Counted from the first letter of the stretch, positions 1 to 9,316 are shown. The stretch: 64,000 nucleotides of DNA from Kaistia adipata DSM 17808 (GCF_000423225.1 NZ_AUHO01000007.1:248001-312000), one strand, 5' to 3'. The notes: generated from the sequence alone by a model not told the origin. Translations and numbers: made by a program.

Positions 1-1
1 G

Positions 2-340
2 ATCTCCGCCGGTGGCACGTCCACGCACATCCCGCCAACGGTCGGCCAGCAGGTGGATGTCGTTTCGGAGAGCGGCGATCTGACCGACGGCGTGATCGAC
101 TTCTCGACCCATTCGAACGCCAACCCGCGCCCGCATGACGGGCCCGAGGCCGTCATCGTCCATGGCGGAACCCGGATGACCATCGGCAACGGGAAGGTCG
201 AGATCGTCGGCGATGTCACGATCAAGGGCGCCCTTGCCATTGAGGGGGAGGGCGTCGCGCACAACGGCACGAATATCGGTGACACGCACGTCCATAGCGG
301 CGTCACCCCCGGCGGGTCCGACACCAAGACCCCGCACTAG
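2..340 (+). CDS. V: Phage baseplate assembly protein V (tail spike), 3' part
   Basis: This is the C-terminal 112 residues of a gpV-type spike, the trimeric membrane-piercing tip at the centre of the baseplate. The frame is open to the left edge, so the start is outside the window. The visible part has the repetitive beta-helix pattern of the family (NGKVEIVGDVTIKGALAIEG) and ends in the tip signature HVHSGVTPGGSDTKTP. The HxH pair in the tip binds a metal ion in characterised spikes. A GTG at 53 could be mistaken for a start, but the frame reads through it. P2 V is about 211 residues, so roughly half is present. Confidence 0.85.
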   Translation: MSAGGTSTHIPPTVGQQVDVVSESGDLTDGVIDFSTHSNANPRPHDGPEAVIVHGGTRMTIGNGKVEIVGDVTIKGALAIEGEGVAHNGTNIGDTHVHSGVTPGGSDTKTPH

Positions 341-365
341 ATCCATGACCGCAAACGGGAGCCCC

Positions 366-545
366 ATGATGAAGGTCATCGTCAACACGTCCGGATTTTA
401 TGCCGGGACCTGGCATGCCGCCGGTCCCAAGGCCGTCGAGATGGCCGAGGCCGTGGCGCGGCCGTTCCTGCCGCCCTATGGCGATCAGCTTTCGCTGCCG
501 AAGGCGGAGCGGGCGGCACCCGCGACCGACAAGAAGGCCGGCTGA
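366..545 (+). CDS. Small phage protein between V and W, unknown function
   Basis: This 59-residue protein begins with a tandem ATG-ATG, preceded by GGGAG at 357-361. An upstream in-frame ATG at 345 has no ribosome binding site and is less likely. The product has a folded-looking N-terminal half (VIVNTSGFYAGTWHAAG) and an Ala/Lys-rich tail. It lies between the spike gene and W and ends two bases before the W start, so it is probably co-translated with the baseplate genes. I do not recognise a family. It may be a baseplate accessory or simply a phage-group-specific small protein. Confidence 0.55.
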   Translation: MMKVIVNTSGFYAGTWHAAGPKAVEMAEAVARPFLPPYGDQLSLPKAERAAPATDKKAG

Positions 546-546
546 C

Positions 547-930
547 ATGGCGTCCTCCGGCTTCGGTCGCGATGCCGGAGCGGTGCTTTCCGGCTTCGAT
601 CATGTCCGGCAGTCGATCGGCGTGATCCTGACGACGCCGATCGGTTCCCGCGTCATGCGGCGCGAGTTCGGGTCCGAGCTGTTCGACCTGATCGACCGCC
701 CGATGACGGATCAGGTCATCCTCGCGATCTATTCCGCGGCTGTGATGGCGATCGCGCGGTGGGAGCCGCGCTATGCGGTTCTCGGCTGCAAGCTGACCAC
801 GGCGTCGGCCAGCGGCGCCCTCTCTCTCGAATTGTCGGGCGTCTACTACCCGCGAGGCCATCTCGGCGATTTCACGCCTGAAGGCGGCGACGCGTCGATG
901 ATCATTCCGATTGCCGGGGGCGCGACATGA
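547..930 (+). CDS. W: Baseplate wedge protein W (GPW/gp25 family)
   Basis: The 127-residue product matches the GPW/gp25 lysozyme-like baseplate wedge family. The diagnostic stretch is near the N-terminus: SIGVILTTPIGSRVMRREFG, followed by ELFDLIDRP. In P2 and T4 these proteins join the central spike to the wedge and trigger sheath polymerisation. The family fold resembles lysozyme but has no enzymatic role. The ATG at 547 was chosen because it follows the previous stop by two bases and gives the usual length (P2 W is about 115 aa). The frame extends upstream to 400 only as an overlap with the preceding gene. The stop overlaps the J start by four bases (ATGA). Confidence 0.9.
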   Translation: MASSGFGRDAGAVLSGFDHVRQSIGVILTTPIGSRVMRREFGSELFDLIDRPMTDQVILAIYSAAVMAIARWEPRYAVLGCKLTTASASGALSLELSGVYYPRGHLGDFTPEGGDASMIIPIAGGAT

Positions 931-1784
931 CCACGATCGATCTTGCCGCCTTCCCGCCGCCGGAGGCGATCGCAACGCTCGACTTCGAGGCGCTCCTCGC
1001 CGCCGTCATGGCGGATGCGCAGGCGCGCTTCGATGCGGCCGGCATCGCCTATGACGTCGGCTCGCTGGAGACGGACCCGGTCAAGATCGTTGCCGAGGCG
1101 GCGGCCTATCGTGAACTGCTGCTGCGCGCCCGGATCAACGATGCGGTGCGGGCCAATCTGCTCGCCTTCGCGCGCGGCGCGGATCTCGATCATCTCGCCG
1201 CCTTCTATGACGCGGCGCGGTTGCCCGACGAGGGCGACGATCGCTTTCGGCTGCGGACGCAGCTCATCATCCAGGGGCGCTCGACCGGCGGCACCGAGCC
1301 GCGCTATCGCGCCGTCGCACTCGGCGCCTCGCTCCGGGTCGCCGATGCGGCGGTCTATCGCGACGGCACCTCGCCGCGGATCCAGATCGCGGTGATCGCC
1401 GCCGACAACAATGGCGTTGCCGACGCCGGCCTCCTGGCGCTCGTCGCGGCGGCCGTCAACGCGCCGGCCGTTCGCATGGTCAATGACACGATCCAGGTGA
1501 TCGCCGCCGTCACGGACACGATCGACGTCGCCGCGCGGATCTGGCTGCTGCCGGACGCGTCGGCATCGCTCGTCGAGGCACTTGTCCCGGCGCTGCGGAC
1601 GGACTGGGCAAACGAAGGCGGCCTCGGCTTCGACCTCACGCGCGAATGGCTGCTCTCCCGGCTGATGAAGTCCGGCGTCCAGCGCGTCGAGATCGTGACG
1701 CCGGCCGCGAACGTCATCGTGCCGCCCGGGCGTGCCGTGGCGCTTGGCGCGATCGACCTCGCGCTGATGGGGCGTGACCGGTGA
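927..1784 (+). CDS. J: Baseplate assembly protein J
   Basis: The 285-residue protein is a baseplate J-like (gpJ) wedge component; P2 J is about 302 aa. Recognisable family features are the N-terminal PPPEAIATLDFEALLAAVMA segment, the central helix with AYRELLLRARINDAVRANLLAFARGADLD, and the DEGDDRFRLR motif before the core domain. J polymerises around the tube and attaches the tail fibres through gpI and H. The start overlaps the W stop and the 3' end overlaps the start of I by four bases (GTGA), which indicates translational coupling across the W-J-I block. Confidence 0.9.
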   Translation: MTTIDLAAFPPPEAIATLDFEALLAAVMADAQARFDAAGIAYDVGSLETDPVKIVAEAAAYRELLLRARINDAVRANLLAFARGADLDHLAAFYDAARLPDEGDDRFRLRTQLIIQGRSTGGTEPRYRAVALGASLRVADAAVYRDGTSPRIQIAVIAADNNGVADAGLLALVAAAVNAPAVRMVNDTIQVIAAVTDTIDVAARIWLLPDASASLVEALVPALRTDWANEGGLGFDLTREWLLSRLMKSGVQRVEIVTPAANVIVPPGRAVALGAIDLALMGRDR

Positions 1785-2890
1785 TATCGCCCGTCCATCT
1801 GCTGCCATCCTCCTCGACGGCGTTCGAGCGGGCGCTGTCGGAGGCGATCGACGTGACGCCGCGCGTCCACGGCGCCATCACCGGTCTGCACGGCATCAAG
1901 TTCACGCCGACGCCGACGATGCTGCCCTATCTCGTCTACGAGTACGGCCTCGGCGAGCTGACGCCCTATGTTCCGAACCTCTACGAGCTGATCCCCGAGG
2001 GCATCGCCTGGACCCGCGTCCGTGGCACGCCGGCGGCCGTCGATCGCGCGCTCGGCTGGTTGGGCTATGCCGCCGAGATCGAGGAAGCGCCAGTCCGCCG
2101 CACGCGCTGGAACCTGTTCCAGCTCCATCTCGATCGCATCCGCGACGATGAGGTCGACCTGGAGCCGATCGAGGGCGTGGCCGAGTTGTCGACGCCGCTC
2201 CGCTCGGTCTTCTGGCGCGGCTTCCACGGCTATGACGTCCGGGCGCTGGAATATGGCCGAGGCCGCTGGAGCGGTTCGCGCTACGGCTCGTCCTCTGGCG
2301 TTGCGATTCGCGACGGCGGCGCCAAGTGGTCCTTCGGCCGGCGCAACAGCTTCGATCATGCGATGACCGAGGCAGACCTGGTCGCGCTCGGTGTCTGGAT
2401 CGAGCCGACCGGCGATGCCGAGCCGGCCTGGCTCGATATCGAATGGCCCGACATCGCCTGGGACGACCTCGGCGGCGATGCCCGCTCGGCCCTGATGCTG
2501 CTCGGCGTGCCGGTCGGCACCGCCTGGGCCTGCTTCCGCGACGCCGCCGGCGACGTCATCGGCTATCGCCGCTCCCGCGTGCATCGCCGCGTCGCCCAGG
2601 TCGCGAGCGGTCCCTACGAGTTCGGCGGCCTCAACTATGCGCCCGTCGCCTCCGGTGCCGAGATCGTCCTGGTCGAGGCGCTGACCGAGTTCGGCGACGG
2701 CTTCGGCAGTTCAGCTGCGTCCGTCTCCTTCATCCTTTCCGGCGTGCCGGCCGACCCGGCTCGCCCCGGCGCGCTCTGGCTCGGCCCCGGCGAACTCAAC
2801 GCCAGCCTGCCCGAGATTGCTTCGACCCCGATCGACATCGAGTTCGGCCGCACCGTGCGCGAGCGCGTGCGCATTCTTCTGAGGTTCTGA
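1781..2890 (+). CDS. I: Tail protein I with a C-terminal extension
   Basis: A GTG start at 1781 overlaps the J stop. Residues 1 to about 180 match the P2 gpI family: LLPSSSTAFERALSEAIDV, then LLPYLVYEYGL- and IPEGIAWTRVRGTPAAVDRAL-type motifs. The protein is 369 residues against about 176 for P2 I. The extra 190 residues contain WSFGR, aspartate-rich and beta-strand-rich segments that I cannot place in a family. gpI links the baseplate to the tail fibre, so the added domain is likely a fibre-docking or connector module. It is followed directly by the large DUF4815 fibre gene, whose ATG overlaps this stop by one base. Confidence 0.82.
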   Translation: MISPVHLLPSSSTAFERALSEAIDVTPRVHGAITGLHGIKFTPTPTMLPYLVYEYGLGELTPYVPNLYELIPEGIAWTRVRGTPAAVDRALGWLGYAAEIEEAPVRRTRWNLFQLHLDRIRDDEVDLEPIEGVAELSTPLRSVFWRGFHGYDVRALEYGRGRWSGSRYGSSSGVAIRDGGAKWSFGRRNSFDHAMTEADLVALGVWIEPTGDAEPAWLDIEWPDIAWDDLGGDARSALMLLGVPVGTAWACFRDAAGDVIGYRRSRVHRRVAQVASGPYEFGGLNYAPVASGAEIVLVEALTEFGDGFGSSAASVSFILSGVPADPARPGALWLGPGELNASLPEIASTPIDIEFGRTVRERVRILLRF

Positions 2891-5800
2891 TGGATCACGA
2901 GCATTCTTCCGGACTGCCCGCCGCCTATGATCGCGCTCCGGCCAATCCGGGCTGGACCGGCGTCATCGTGCGCGAGGATCGCCTTGCGCAAGGCGCCGAG
3001 ATCAATGAGGTCCAGACCATCCTCGGCCGCCGCGTGCAGCGGGTCGGCGACCTGGTGGCGCGGGACGGCGACCGGATCGAGGGCGCCGACGTCGTCGTCG
3101 ATGTCGCCGCGGGCACCGTCATCCTGGCGCCGGGCCGCATCTATGTGCGTGGCGATATCCGCAACATCGCCGCCGCCACGCTCACGGCCGTGCCGATGGC
3201 CGGCGATGTCGCGATCGGCGTGCGGCTGCTCACGACCGTCATCACCGAGGTGGAAGATCCGTCGCTGCTCGGCCTGCATCCCGGTCCCGAGGGCGAGGGC
3301 GAGGCCGGCGCCGCGCGCTCGGTCGAAAGCGTCGCTTGGGGCTTTGCCGGCGATGGCGAGGCCGGTGACCTCTATTCGGTCTATCTGCTCTCGGATGGCG
3401 TCATCATCGACCAGACGCCGCCGCCGAGCCTTTCCGGCATCAACCAGGCGATCGCCGCCTATGATCGCGACGCCAATGGCCCCTACATCGTCGATGGCTG
3501 CCGGGTGACGGCGCTCGGCAAGGTCGGCGATGACCAGGTCTTCTCGATCTCGGAAGGCGTCGCCAATATCTGGGGTTTCAAGCGATCGCGCGGCGCCGCC
3601 ATGCGGCATGCGCAGTTCGAGACCTTCGACCTTGAGCTGATCGCGTCCGAGCCGCACACATTCGACGGTAGCGGCACCATCACGCTGCCGCTCAACCATG
3701 GCCCGATCGCCTCGGTCTCGACCGTGATCGTCACCAAGGAAGTGACGGAGACCGTCACGCGCGGTACGCCGAACAACACCTCGGATCTGCTTTCCAATAC
3801 CGGCGTGACGCAGATCCTCGAAGTGAAGCAGGGCGGCACGACCTATGCCGCCGGCACGGACTATGTCCGCTCCGGCGATCATATCTCCTGGGCGCCGGGC
3901 GGCGCGGAGCCGCTCGGCGGGTCCAGCTACACGGTCAAGTATCGACATCTCGCGGCAGTCACGCCGAGCCAGGTCTTCGCCGATGCGATCGAGATCGCCG
4001 GCGGCGTCACCGGCGAGGCGGTTTTCGTCTCCTATGCCTGGAAGCTGCCGCGCATCGATCTTCTCTGCCTCGACCAGAACGGCCAGGCCGTCTATCTGCC
4101 CGGCAAGTCGAACCGCTCGCATCCCGTCGCGCCGCAGGCGCCGGCCGATCTGCTGCCGCTTGCCACGATCACCAACACCTGGACGGGCAAGCCGGGCGTC
4201 GTGAATGATGGCGTCCGCGCCTATCCGTTCTGGAAGATCGATCGCATGTACAACATGCTGATCGATCAGACCGACCTGATCGCGCTGGAGCGCCTGCGTC
4301 GCGATATCGACAGCCGAGAGCCGGTGGCGAAGCATGGTGTCTTCGTTGATCCCTTCACCTCGGATCGCTACCGCGACCCCGGCGAACCGCAGACGGCCGC
4401 CGTCTTCAACGGCTCCTGCCAGCTCGCTATCGACCCGACCTTCTACGCGACGCCGCTGACCGCGCCGGCGACGCTCGCCTGGACGGAAGAGGTGATCGTC
4501 CGGCAGGAGCGCGTCACCGCCTGCATGCTCATCAACCCCTATGCGAACTTCGAGCCGCTGCCGGGCGCGATGACGATCAATCCTGCCGTCGACTTCTGGA
4601 CCGAGGAGGCGACGGAATGGACGTCGCCGGTGACGCGGCAGTTCGGCTCCGGCAATTCCAGCCGGACCACCGTCGCGACCCAGCTGGTCGACGAGCGGAC
4701 CGAGCTGCTCGAGTTCCTGCGGCCGATCTCGATCGCGTTCCAGGTGAAGGGGTTTGGCGTTGGCGAGATCCTGGAAAGCCTGACCTTCGACGGGCTCGAC
4801 GTGACGCCCGCCGGCCCGCCGGTCGGTGACGCCAATGGCGAGATCGCCGGCAGCTTCACGATCCCCGCCAACGTCCCGGCCGGCTCCAAGTCGGTGAAGG
4901 CGACGGGCATGGCGGGCACCACGGCCGAGGCGGTCTTTGTCGGCCAGGGCACGATCGAGATCGACGTGATGCGTCGCGTCACGACGATCCAGCGCTGGCA
5001 GCAGCAGACGGTGCAGGGCACCTCCGGCGCCGATCCGCTGGCCCAGACCTTCACGCTGACCGAGGGTCGTCACCTCGCCGGTGTCGACCTGAAGTTCTGT
5101 GCCGCCGGCGACGCGGCGAAGGGCGTCCTGGTCGAGCTGGTCGAGGTCGAGAACGGCATCCCGACCACCAGCGTCATCACGTCGGCCTTCGTCGACATGG
5201 CAGCCGTCGTGCTCGGCGCCTGGACGGCGATCCGCTTCCCGATGCCGGTCTATCTGCCGGCCGACGTCGAATATGCTGTTGTCGTCAAGACCGACGACAT
5301 CAGGCATTCGCTCTCGATCGCCCGGATCGGCGATCTCGACACGGCGGCGCAGCAGTTCCTCTCCGCCCAGCCCTACACGATCGGCGTGCTGCTCTCGTCC
5401 TCCAACGCCAAGACCTGGACGCCGCATCAGGCGGAAGACCTGACGTTCCGCCTGGTGGCGGCGAAGTTCGATCCGGTGACGCGGGTCGTCAGCCTCGGCA
5501 CGCATGCGCTCGTTGACTGCTCCGACCTGATGGTGCGCGCCACGGCCGAGCTGCCGACCGCCGCAGCCTCGATCCGCTTCGAGATCGAGCGGCCGGGCGG
5601 CGAAGTGATCCGGCTCGACGCCGGCCAGGTGATGGAACTGACCAGCTACATCACCGAGAGCGTCGTGCTCCGTGCGATCCTCGCCGGCAGCGCCAAGGTC
5701 TCGCCGGTACTCTATCCGGGCGCCATGCTGGTCGCAGGCAAGCTGCGGCCGACCGGCACCTATGTCAGCCGCGCCATGCCGATGGGGTCGGCGATCCGCT

Positions 5801-6048
5801 TCGCCAATACGCTGAAGACCAAGCTGCCGGCCGGGTCGTCCCTCGTCGTCGAGATCGATGCGGCCGACGACAACTGGCAGGTGCTGGCCGCCACAGTCTC
5901 GGCCCCGCTCAACGATGGCTGGATCGAGCGCACCTATGAGCGCAACCCGCACACGGCCGTCGAGGGCCGGGTGCGCCTGACGCTGACCGGCACGCCTGCG
6001 GCGCGGCCCTCGGTGGCGGATGAACGCGCTGCGGCAACGGCGGTCTGA
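2890..6048 (+). CDS. DUF4815-type phage tail fibre/connector protein
   Basis: This 1,052-residue protein begins at the ATG overlapping the stop of gene I. The first roughly 330 residues match the DUF4815 region of phage tail proteins: PANPGWTGVIVREDRLAQG, EINEVQTILGRRVQRVGD, and VILAPGRIYVRGDIR. The rest is long, beta-rich and acidic with no enzymatic motif, as expected for an elongated fibre or baseplate connector. Its position between I and the glycine-rich fibre matches where P2 carries fibre gene H. It therefore probably forms the proximal fibre shaft. The frame is open on the opposite strand for more than 3 kb, but that is a high-GC shadow. Confidence 0.75.
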   Translation: MDHEHSSGLPAAYDRAPANPGWTGVIVREDRLAQGAEINEVQTILGRRVQRVGDLVARDGDRIEGADVVVDVAAGTVILAPGRIYVRGDIRNIAAATLTAVPMAGDVAIGVRLLTTVITEVEDPSLLGLHPGPEGEGEAGAARSVESVAWGFAGDGEAGDLYSVYLLSDGVIIDQTPPPSLSGINQAIAAYDRDANGPYIVDGCRVTALGKVGDDQVFSISEGVANIWGFKRSRGAAMRHAQFETFDLELIASEPHTFDGSGTITLPLNHGPIASVSTVIVTKEVTETVTRGTPNNTSDLLSNTGVTQILEVKQGGTTYAAGTDYVRSGDHISWAPGGAEPLGGSSYTVKYRHLAAVTPSQVFADAIEIAGGVTGEAVFVSYAWKLPRIDLLCLDQNGQAVYLPGKSNRSHPVAPQAPADLLPLATITNTWTGKPGVVNDGVRAYPFWKIDRMYNMLIDQTDLIALERLRRDIDSREPVAKHGVFVDPFTSDRYRDPGEPQTAAVFNGSCQLAIDPTFYATPLTAPATLAWTEEVIVRQERVTACMLINPYANFEPLPGAMTINPAVDFWTEEATEWTSPVTRQFGSGNSSRTTVATQLVDERTELLEFLRPISIAFQVKGFGVGEILESLTFDGLDVTPAGPPVGDANGEIAGSFTIPANVPAGSKSVKATGMAGTTAEAVFVGQGTIEIDVMRRVTTIQRWQQQTVQGTSGADPLAQTFTLTEGRHLAGVDLKFCAAGDAAKGVLVELVEVENGIPTTSVITSAFVDMAAVVLGAWTAIRFPMPVYLPADVEYAVVVKTDDIRHSLSIARIGDLDTAAQQFLSAQPYTIGVLLSSSNAKTWTPHQAEDLTFRLVAAKFDPVTRVVSLGTHALVDCSDLMVRATAELPTAAASIRFEIERPGGEVIRLDAGQVMELTSYITESVVLRAILAGSAKVSPVLYPGAMLVAGKLRPTGTYVSRAMPMGSAIRFANTLKTKLPAGSSLVVEIDAADDNWQVLAATVSAPLNDGWIERTYERNPHTAVEGRVRLTLTGTPAARPSVADERAAATAV

Positions 6049-6059
6049 GGAAGAGAAGA

Positions 6060-7331
6060 ATGGCGATCGACAACAGGACGCTGAACCGGGGCTACCGACT
6101 GCCGAATGTCGGCAATCTGATGAAGAGCGAGGATCTGCCTCGCCTCATCCTGTCGCTGGAGATGATCGACGAGGACATGGCGACGGTCGTGGCCGATGTG
6201 CTCGGCAAGGCTCCGTCCGATCACGAGCACACGATGGCGGCGATCATCGGCCTGGCCGATGCGCTCGCGGGCAAGGCGGCCTTCGTTCACAATCACAGCA
6301 TCGGAAGTCTTCAGGGCGTCGATTTCTCCGGCGCCGCGACCAACCAGTTCGCGAAGTTCAACGGCTCGCTCTGGATCCCGGCCTTCATCCAGGCTGCCGA
6401 CCTTGCGAACAAGATCATCACGAACGCCAAGCTGCGCGACAGCGACGCGCTGACGGTGATCGGCCGCGCGGCCGCCTCGATCGGCTCGCCGGGGGACATT
6501 TCGGCGCTGGCGAATGACACGTTCCTGCGCCGGGTTGGCGATGCGCTCGGCTTCGGCAGGCTGACCGCCGGCATGGTGCCGGACAACATCCTCACCTTCG
6601 CCATGCTGGCGTCGTCGGCGATCGCCACCAAGGCCGAGGCCGAGGCAGGTAATGCGCCAGACAAACTGCTGACGGTGGAGCGCGGCGCCGAGCAAATCGC
6701 CGCGCTGGGCGGCGGCGGCGTGAAGACTACGGTTTTCGGTATTGGCGGGACATTCGTCAAAGACCCGAAGGCGAAGAAAATACTGGTTCGGGGCGTCGGC
6801 GCTGGCGGTGGTGGCGGTGGAACCGCAAACGGAGCCAGTTGTAGAGGGGCTGGCGGGTGGGGTGCCTATGGTGGCGAGGCCCTCTTCGACGCGGCCGACG
6901 TCCCGTCTTCGGTCTCGGTTACAGTCGGAGCGGGCGGTCCCGGAGGGAGTTCCAGCGGCGGCAATGGAGGCAGTGGAGGAACCACCTCCTTTGGAGACCT
7001 CCTTGTGCTGCCCGGGGGGCCTGCGGGTAGCGGCGCGACGACCTCCGCTCAGATCCCTCCCCGGGCGGCGCCGCCCGGACCGGCGACGATCTCCGCGCTG
7101 GCCTTGTTCGGGTACGCTATGCTCGCGGTGCTCCCTGACTATCCGGACATCGACAATTCGCCGCTTCGCGGGTTGGGCTCACTTTGGGGGACTGGCGGCG
7201 CGCCGAGGGCTTCGCAGAACAACGGCATCGCTGGCACCGGGTACGGAGCAGGGGGCAGCGGAGCCTATGCGAACCTTCGAACGGGTGGGGCTGGTTCGGA
7301 CGGTCTGCTTGTAGTCGAGGAGCGTTTCTGA
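6060..7331 (+). CDS. Tail fibre protein with glycine-rich distal adhesin region
   Basis: This is a 423-residue protein with GAGGAAGAG upstream. The N-terminal part has two histidine pairs (SDHEHTM near residue 58 and FVHNHSI near residue 80), like the HxH metal-binding motifs of trimeric phage fibres. From about residue 240 the composition changes to glycine-rich loops (GAGGGGGG, GGSSSGGNGGSGG, GYGAGGSGAY) between short hydrophobic strands. This recalls the polyglycine-sandwich adhesin tips of T2/S16-type phages. It is inferred to bind the host receptor. The segment from 6770 to 7320 also has less biased codon use than its neighbours, which suggests a separately acquired, variable tip. Confidence 0.72.
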   Translation: MAIDNRTLNRGYRLPNVGNLMKSEDLPRLILSLEMIDEDMATVVADVLGKAPSDHEHTMAAIIGLADALAGKAAFVHNHSIGSLQGVDFSGAATNQFAKFNGSLWIPAFIQAADLANKIITNAKLRDSDALTVIGRAAASIGSPGDISALANDTFLRRVGDALGFGRLTAGMVPDNILTFAMLASSAIATKAEAEAGNAPDKLLTVERGAEQIAALGGGGVKTTVFGIGGTFVKDPKAKKILVRGVGAGGGGGGTANGASCRGAGGWGAYGGEALFDAADVPSSVSVTVGAGGPGGSSSGGNGGSGGTTSFGDLLVLPGGPAGSGATTSAQIPPRAAPPGPATISALALFGYAMLAVLPDYPDIDNSPLRGLGSLWGTGGAPRASQNNGIAGTGYGAGGSGAYANLRTGGAGSDGLLVVEERF

Positions 7332-7795
7332 TGCGCACTTCAGTCATCAATGGCGGCATCGTCACGAATGTTGTCCTCGCGGGCGATGGTTGGGTGCCGC
7401 CCGAGGGGGCCGCTGCCGTCGCGAGCGAGACGGCCAATATCGGCGACTTCTATGCCGATGGCGTCTTTACGCCGCCGCCGGCGCCGGAGCCGCCGCTACC
7501 GCCGCCGCCGAGCGAGATCTCGCGCCGGCAGTTCTTCCAGGCGCTCGCCATGCCGGACTATGGGCTGATCACCGAGGCGGAAGCGCTCGCGGCAGTGCAG
7601 GCCGGCGCCATTCCGGCCGCCTTCGAGGCGTTCATCACAACGCTGCCGGCCGGCCAGCAGTTCGGCGCCCGCATGCTCCTCGCCGGCGCCGGCACCTTCG
7701 AGTTCGAGCATCTGATCTCGATCACCTTCGGCGGCGTCCAGGGCTGGACCGACGAACAGCGCGCGGCGCTGTGGCGGTTCGCCGCCGCGCTCTGA
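7331..7795 (+). CDS. Small tail-fibre-associated protein, possible fibre chaperone
   Basis: This 154-residue protein has its ATG overlapping the stop of the fibre gene. It has a short N-terminal beta-rich domain (TSVINGGIVTNVVLAGDGWVPP), a proline hinge (PPPAPEPPLPPPP, residues 48-60), and a C-terminal helical region (EISRRQFFQALAMPDYGLIT...WTDEQRAALWRFAAAL). The layout resembles short proteins encoded just after fibre genes that assist trimerisation or cap the fibre. The C-terminal helical part resembles domains in fibre-assembly-like proteins of rhizobial phages. The function is inferred from position only. Confidence 0.6.
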   Translation: MRTSVINGGIVTNVVLAGDGWVPPEGAAAVASETANIGDFYADGVFTPPPAPEPPLPPPPSEISRRQFFQALAMPDYGLITEAEALAAVQAGAIPAAFEAFITTLPAGQQFGARMLLAGAGTFEFEHLISITFGGVQGWTDEQRAALWRFAAAL

Positions 7796-7873
7796 CGGCC
7801 GGCTGGCCCGGATAGCCAGCAACCAGCACGACATCCACCCGGCCGCAGGGCCGCCTCGAAAGGAGAGCCGAAT

Positions 7874-9304
7874 ATGGCTTCTGTGTCCTTCCACCATGGC
7901 ACGCGTGTATTCCAGAGCGCCGAAACGCCGGTGCTCGTCCGTACCGCGCAGACGGCCGTCATCGGCCTGATCGGCACGGCCGAGGACGCCGACGCGGTCA
8001 AGTTCCCGCTCAACAAGCCGATTCCGATCCTGCGGCCGCAGGATGCCGACGGCCTCGGCAGCGACGGAACGCTCGCCGATGCGATCGACAGCATCTTCGA
8101 CCAGGTCGGCTGCCCGATTGTGATGGTGCGCGTCGAGGAAGGCGCGACGGTCGCCGATACCTGGGCCAATCTCGTCGGCAGCCAGGTCGCCTTTTCCGGC
8201 GTGCATGCCTTTCGCCGCGCGGTCTCCGATGGGCTCTACAAGCCGAAGCTGCTTCTCGCGCCAGGCTTCACCCAGACTTCGCCGGCGGATGGTATCGCGT
8301 CCATCGCCGTGACGACCGGCGGAACGGGATATGTCGACGGAACGACCGTCGTGGCGATCGCGGGAACTGGCGGCGTTGGCGCCGAGGCCAAAGCCGTCAT
8401 CGAGGCCGGCGTGATCACGTCGATCCTCGTCACCAAGCCCGGCTACGGCTATACCGGGACGATCACGGTCACGATCACCGGGGCCGGCACCGGCGCCGCG
8501 GCGACGGCGACCAAGGGGGCGACCATCAATCCGGTCGTCGCCGAGCTGATGGGCGTCGCCGAAAGCCTCAAGGCGATGGCCTATGTCGACGGCCCGGACA
8601 CGACCGACCAGGCGGCGGTGCAGTATCGCGGCCTGATCAACTCGGGGCGCATCTTCATCTGCGATCCGAAGGTGCTGAAGTTCGACACCGAGCTTGCCGT
8701 CAATGTGCCGCAGCCGTCGTCGCCGATCTGGGCGGCCCGCCAGGCGAAGATGGATCTCGAGCAGGGCTTCTGGTGGGCCGGCTCGAACGTCGATGTCGCC
8801 GGCATCGTCGGCATCAACCGGCCGATCGAGTATGGCGCGCAGTCGAACTATCTGAACGAGAACCGCGTCAACACCATCGTCAACATCAACAATACCGGCT
8901 TCCGTTTGTGGGGTGTGTGGACCTGCGACAGCGATCTGCTCTGGCAGTTCGTCTCGGTTCGCCGCACGGCGGATGCCGTGAACGAGGCGCTCGAGGCGGC
9001 CTATATCGAATTCGTCGATCGCCCCTTCACCAAGGCCAACCTGAAGTTCCTGATCGAGGCCGGCCGCGCCTACCTCCGCACGATGGAGCTCGAGGGCGCG
9101 ATCCTGCCCGGCTCCGACGTCTGGCTTCTCGACAGCAACACCGACGAGGAGCTGGCGCAGGGAATCGTCAAGCTGGGCGTCAAGTTCGAGCCGCCGACGC
9201 CAATGGTCGATGTCCGGATCACCAGCCATCGCAACATCGCCGCCTATGAGTTGCTGCTCAACCAGGTGGCGCAGGAGATCAGCTCCGGCTCGCTGGGCAG
9301 CTGA
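7874..9304 (+). CDS. FI: Contractile tail sheath protein FI with inserted beta-repeat domain
   Basis: The 476-residue tail sheath protein is preceded by AAAGGAG. N-terminal (HHGTRVFQSAETP, VIGLIGTA) and C-terminal (WTCDSDLLWQFVSVRRTADAVNEALEAAYIEFVDRPF) segments are typical of the P2 FI/Mu sheath family. The sheath contracts to drive the tube through the envelope. P2 FI is 396 residues. The excess is accounted for by an inserted block at residues 137-220 made of two imperfect copies of an SIxVTxGGxGYxxGTxxVxIxGxGxG beta repeat. The insert probably decorates the sheath surface. A short hairpin and the tube gene follow. Confidence 0.92.
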   Translation: MASVSFHHGTRVFQSAETPVLVRTAQTAVIGLIGTAEDADAVKFPLNKPIPILRPQDADGLGSDGTLADAIDSIFDQVGCPIVMVRVEEGATVADTWANLVGSQVAFSGVHAFRRAVSDGLYKPKLLLAPGFTQTSPADGIASIAVTTGGTGYVDGTTVVAIAGTGGVGAEAKAVIEAGVITSILVTKPGYGYTGTITVTITGAGTGAAATATKGATINPVVAELMGVAESLKAMAYVDGPDTTDQAAVQYRGLINSGRIFICDPKVLKFDTELAVNVPQPSSPIWAARQAKMDLEQGFWWAGSNVDVAGIVGINRPIEYGAQSNYLNENRVNTIVNINNTGFRLWGVWTCDSDLLWQFVSVRRTADAVNEALEAAYIEFVDRPFTKANLKFLIEAGRAYLRTMELEGAILPGSDVWLLDSNTDEELAQGIVKLGVKFEPPTPMVDVRITSHRNIAAYELLLNQVAQEISSGSLGS

Positions 9305-9316
9305 CGCCTCCCCGGG

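Noticed and set aside
2635-5952. 1,105-codon open frame on the minus strand across the DUF4815 fibre gene
   Set aside because: Arg/Asp/Gly-rich composition with no domain motif, wholly inside a well-supported plus-strand gene; a high-GC shadow.
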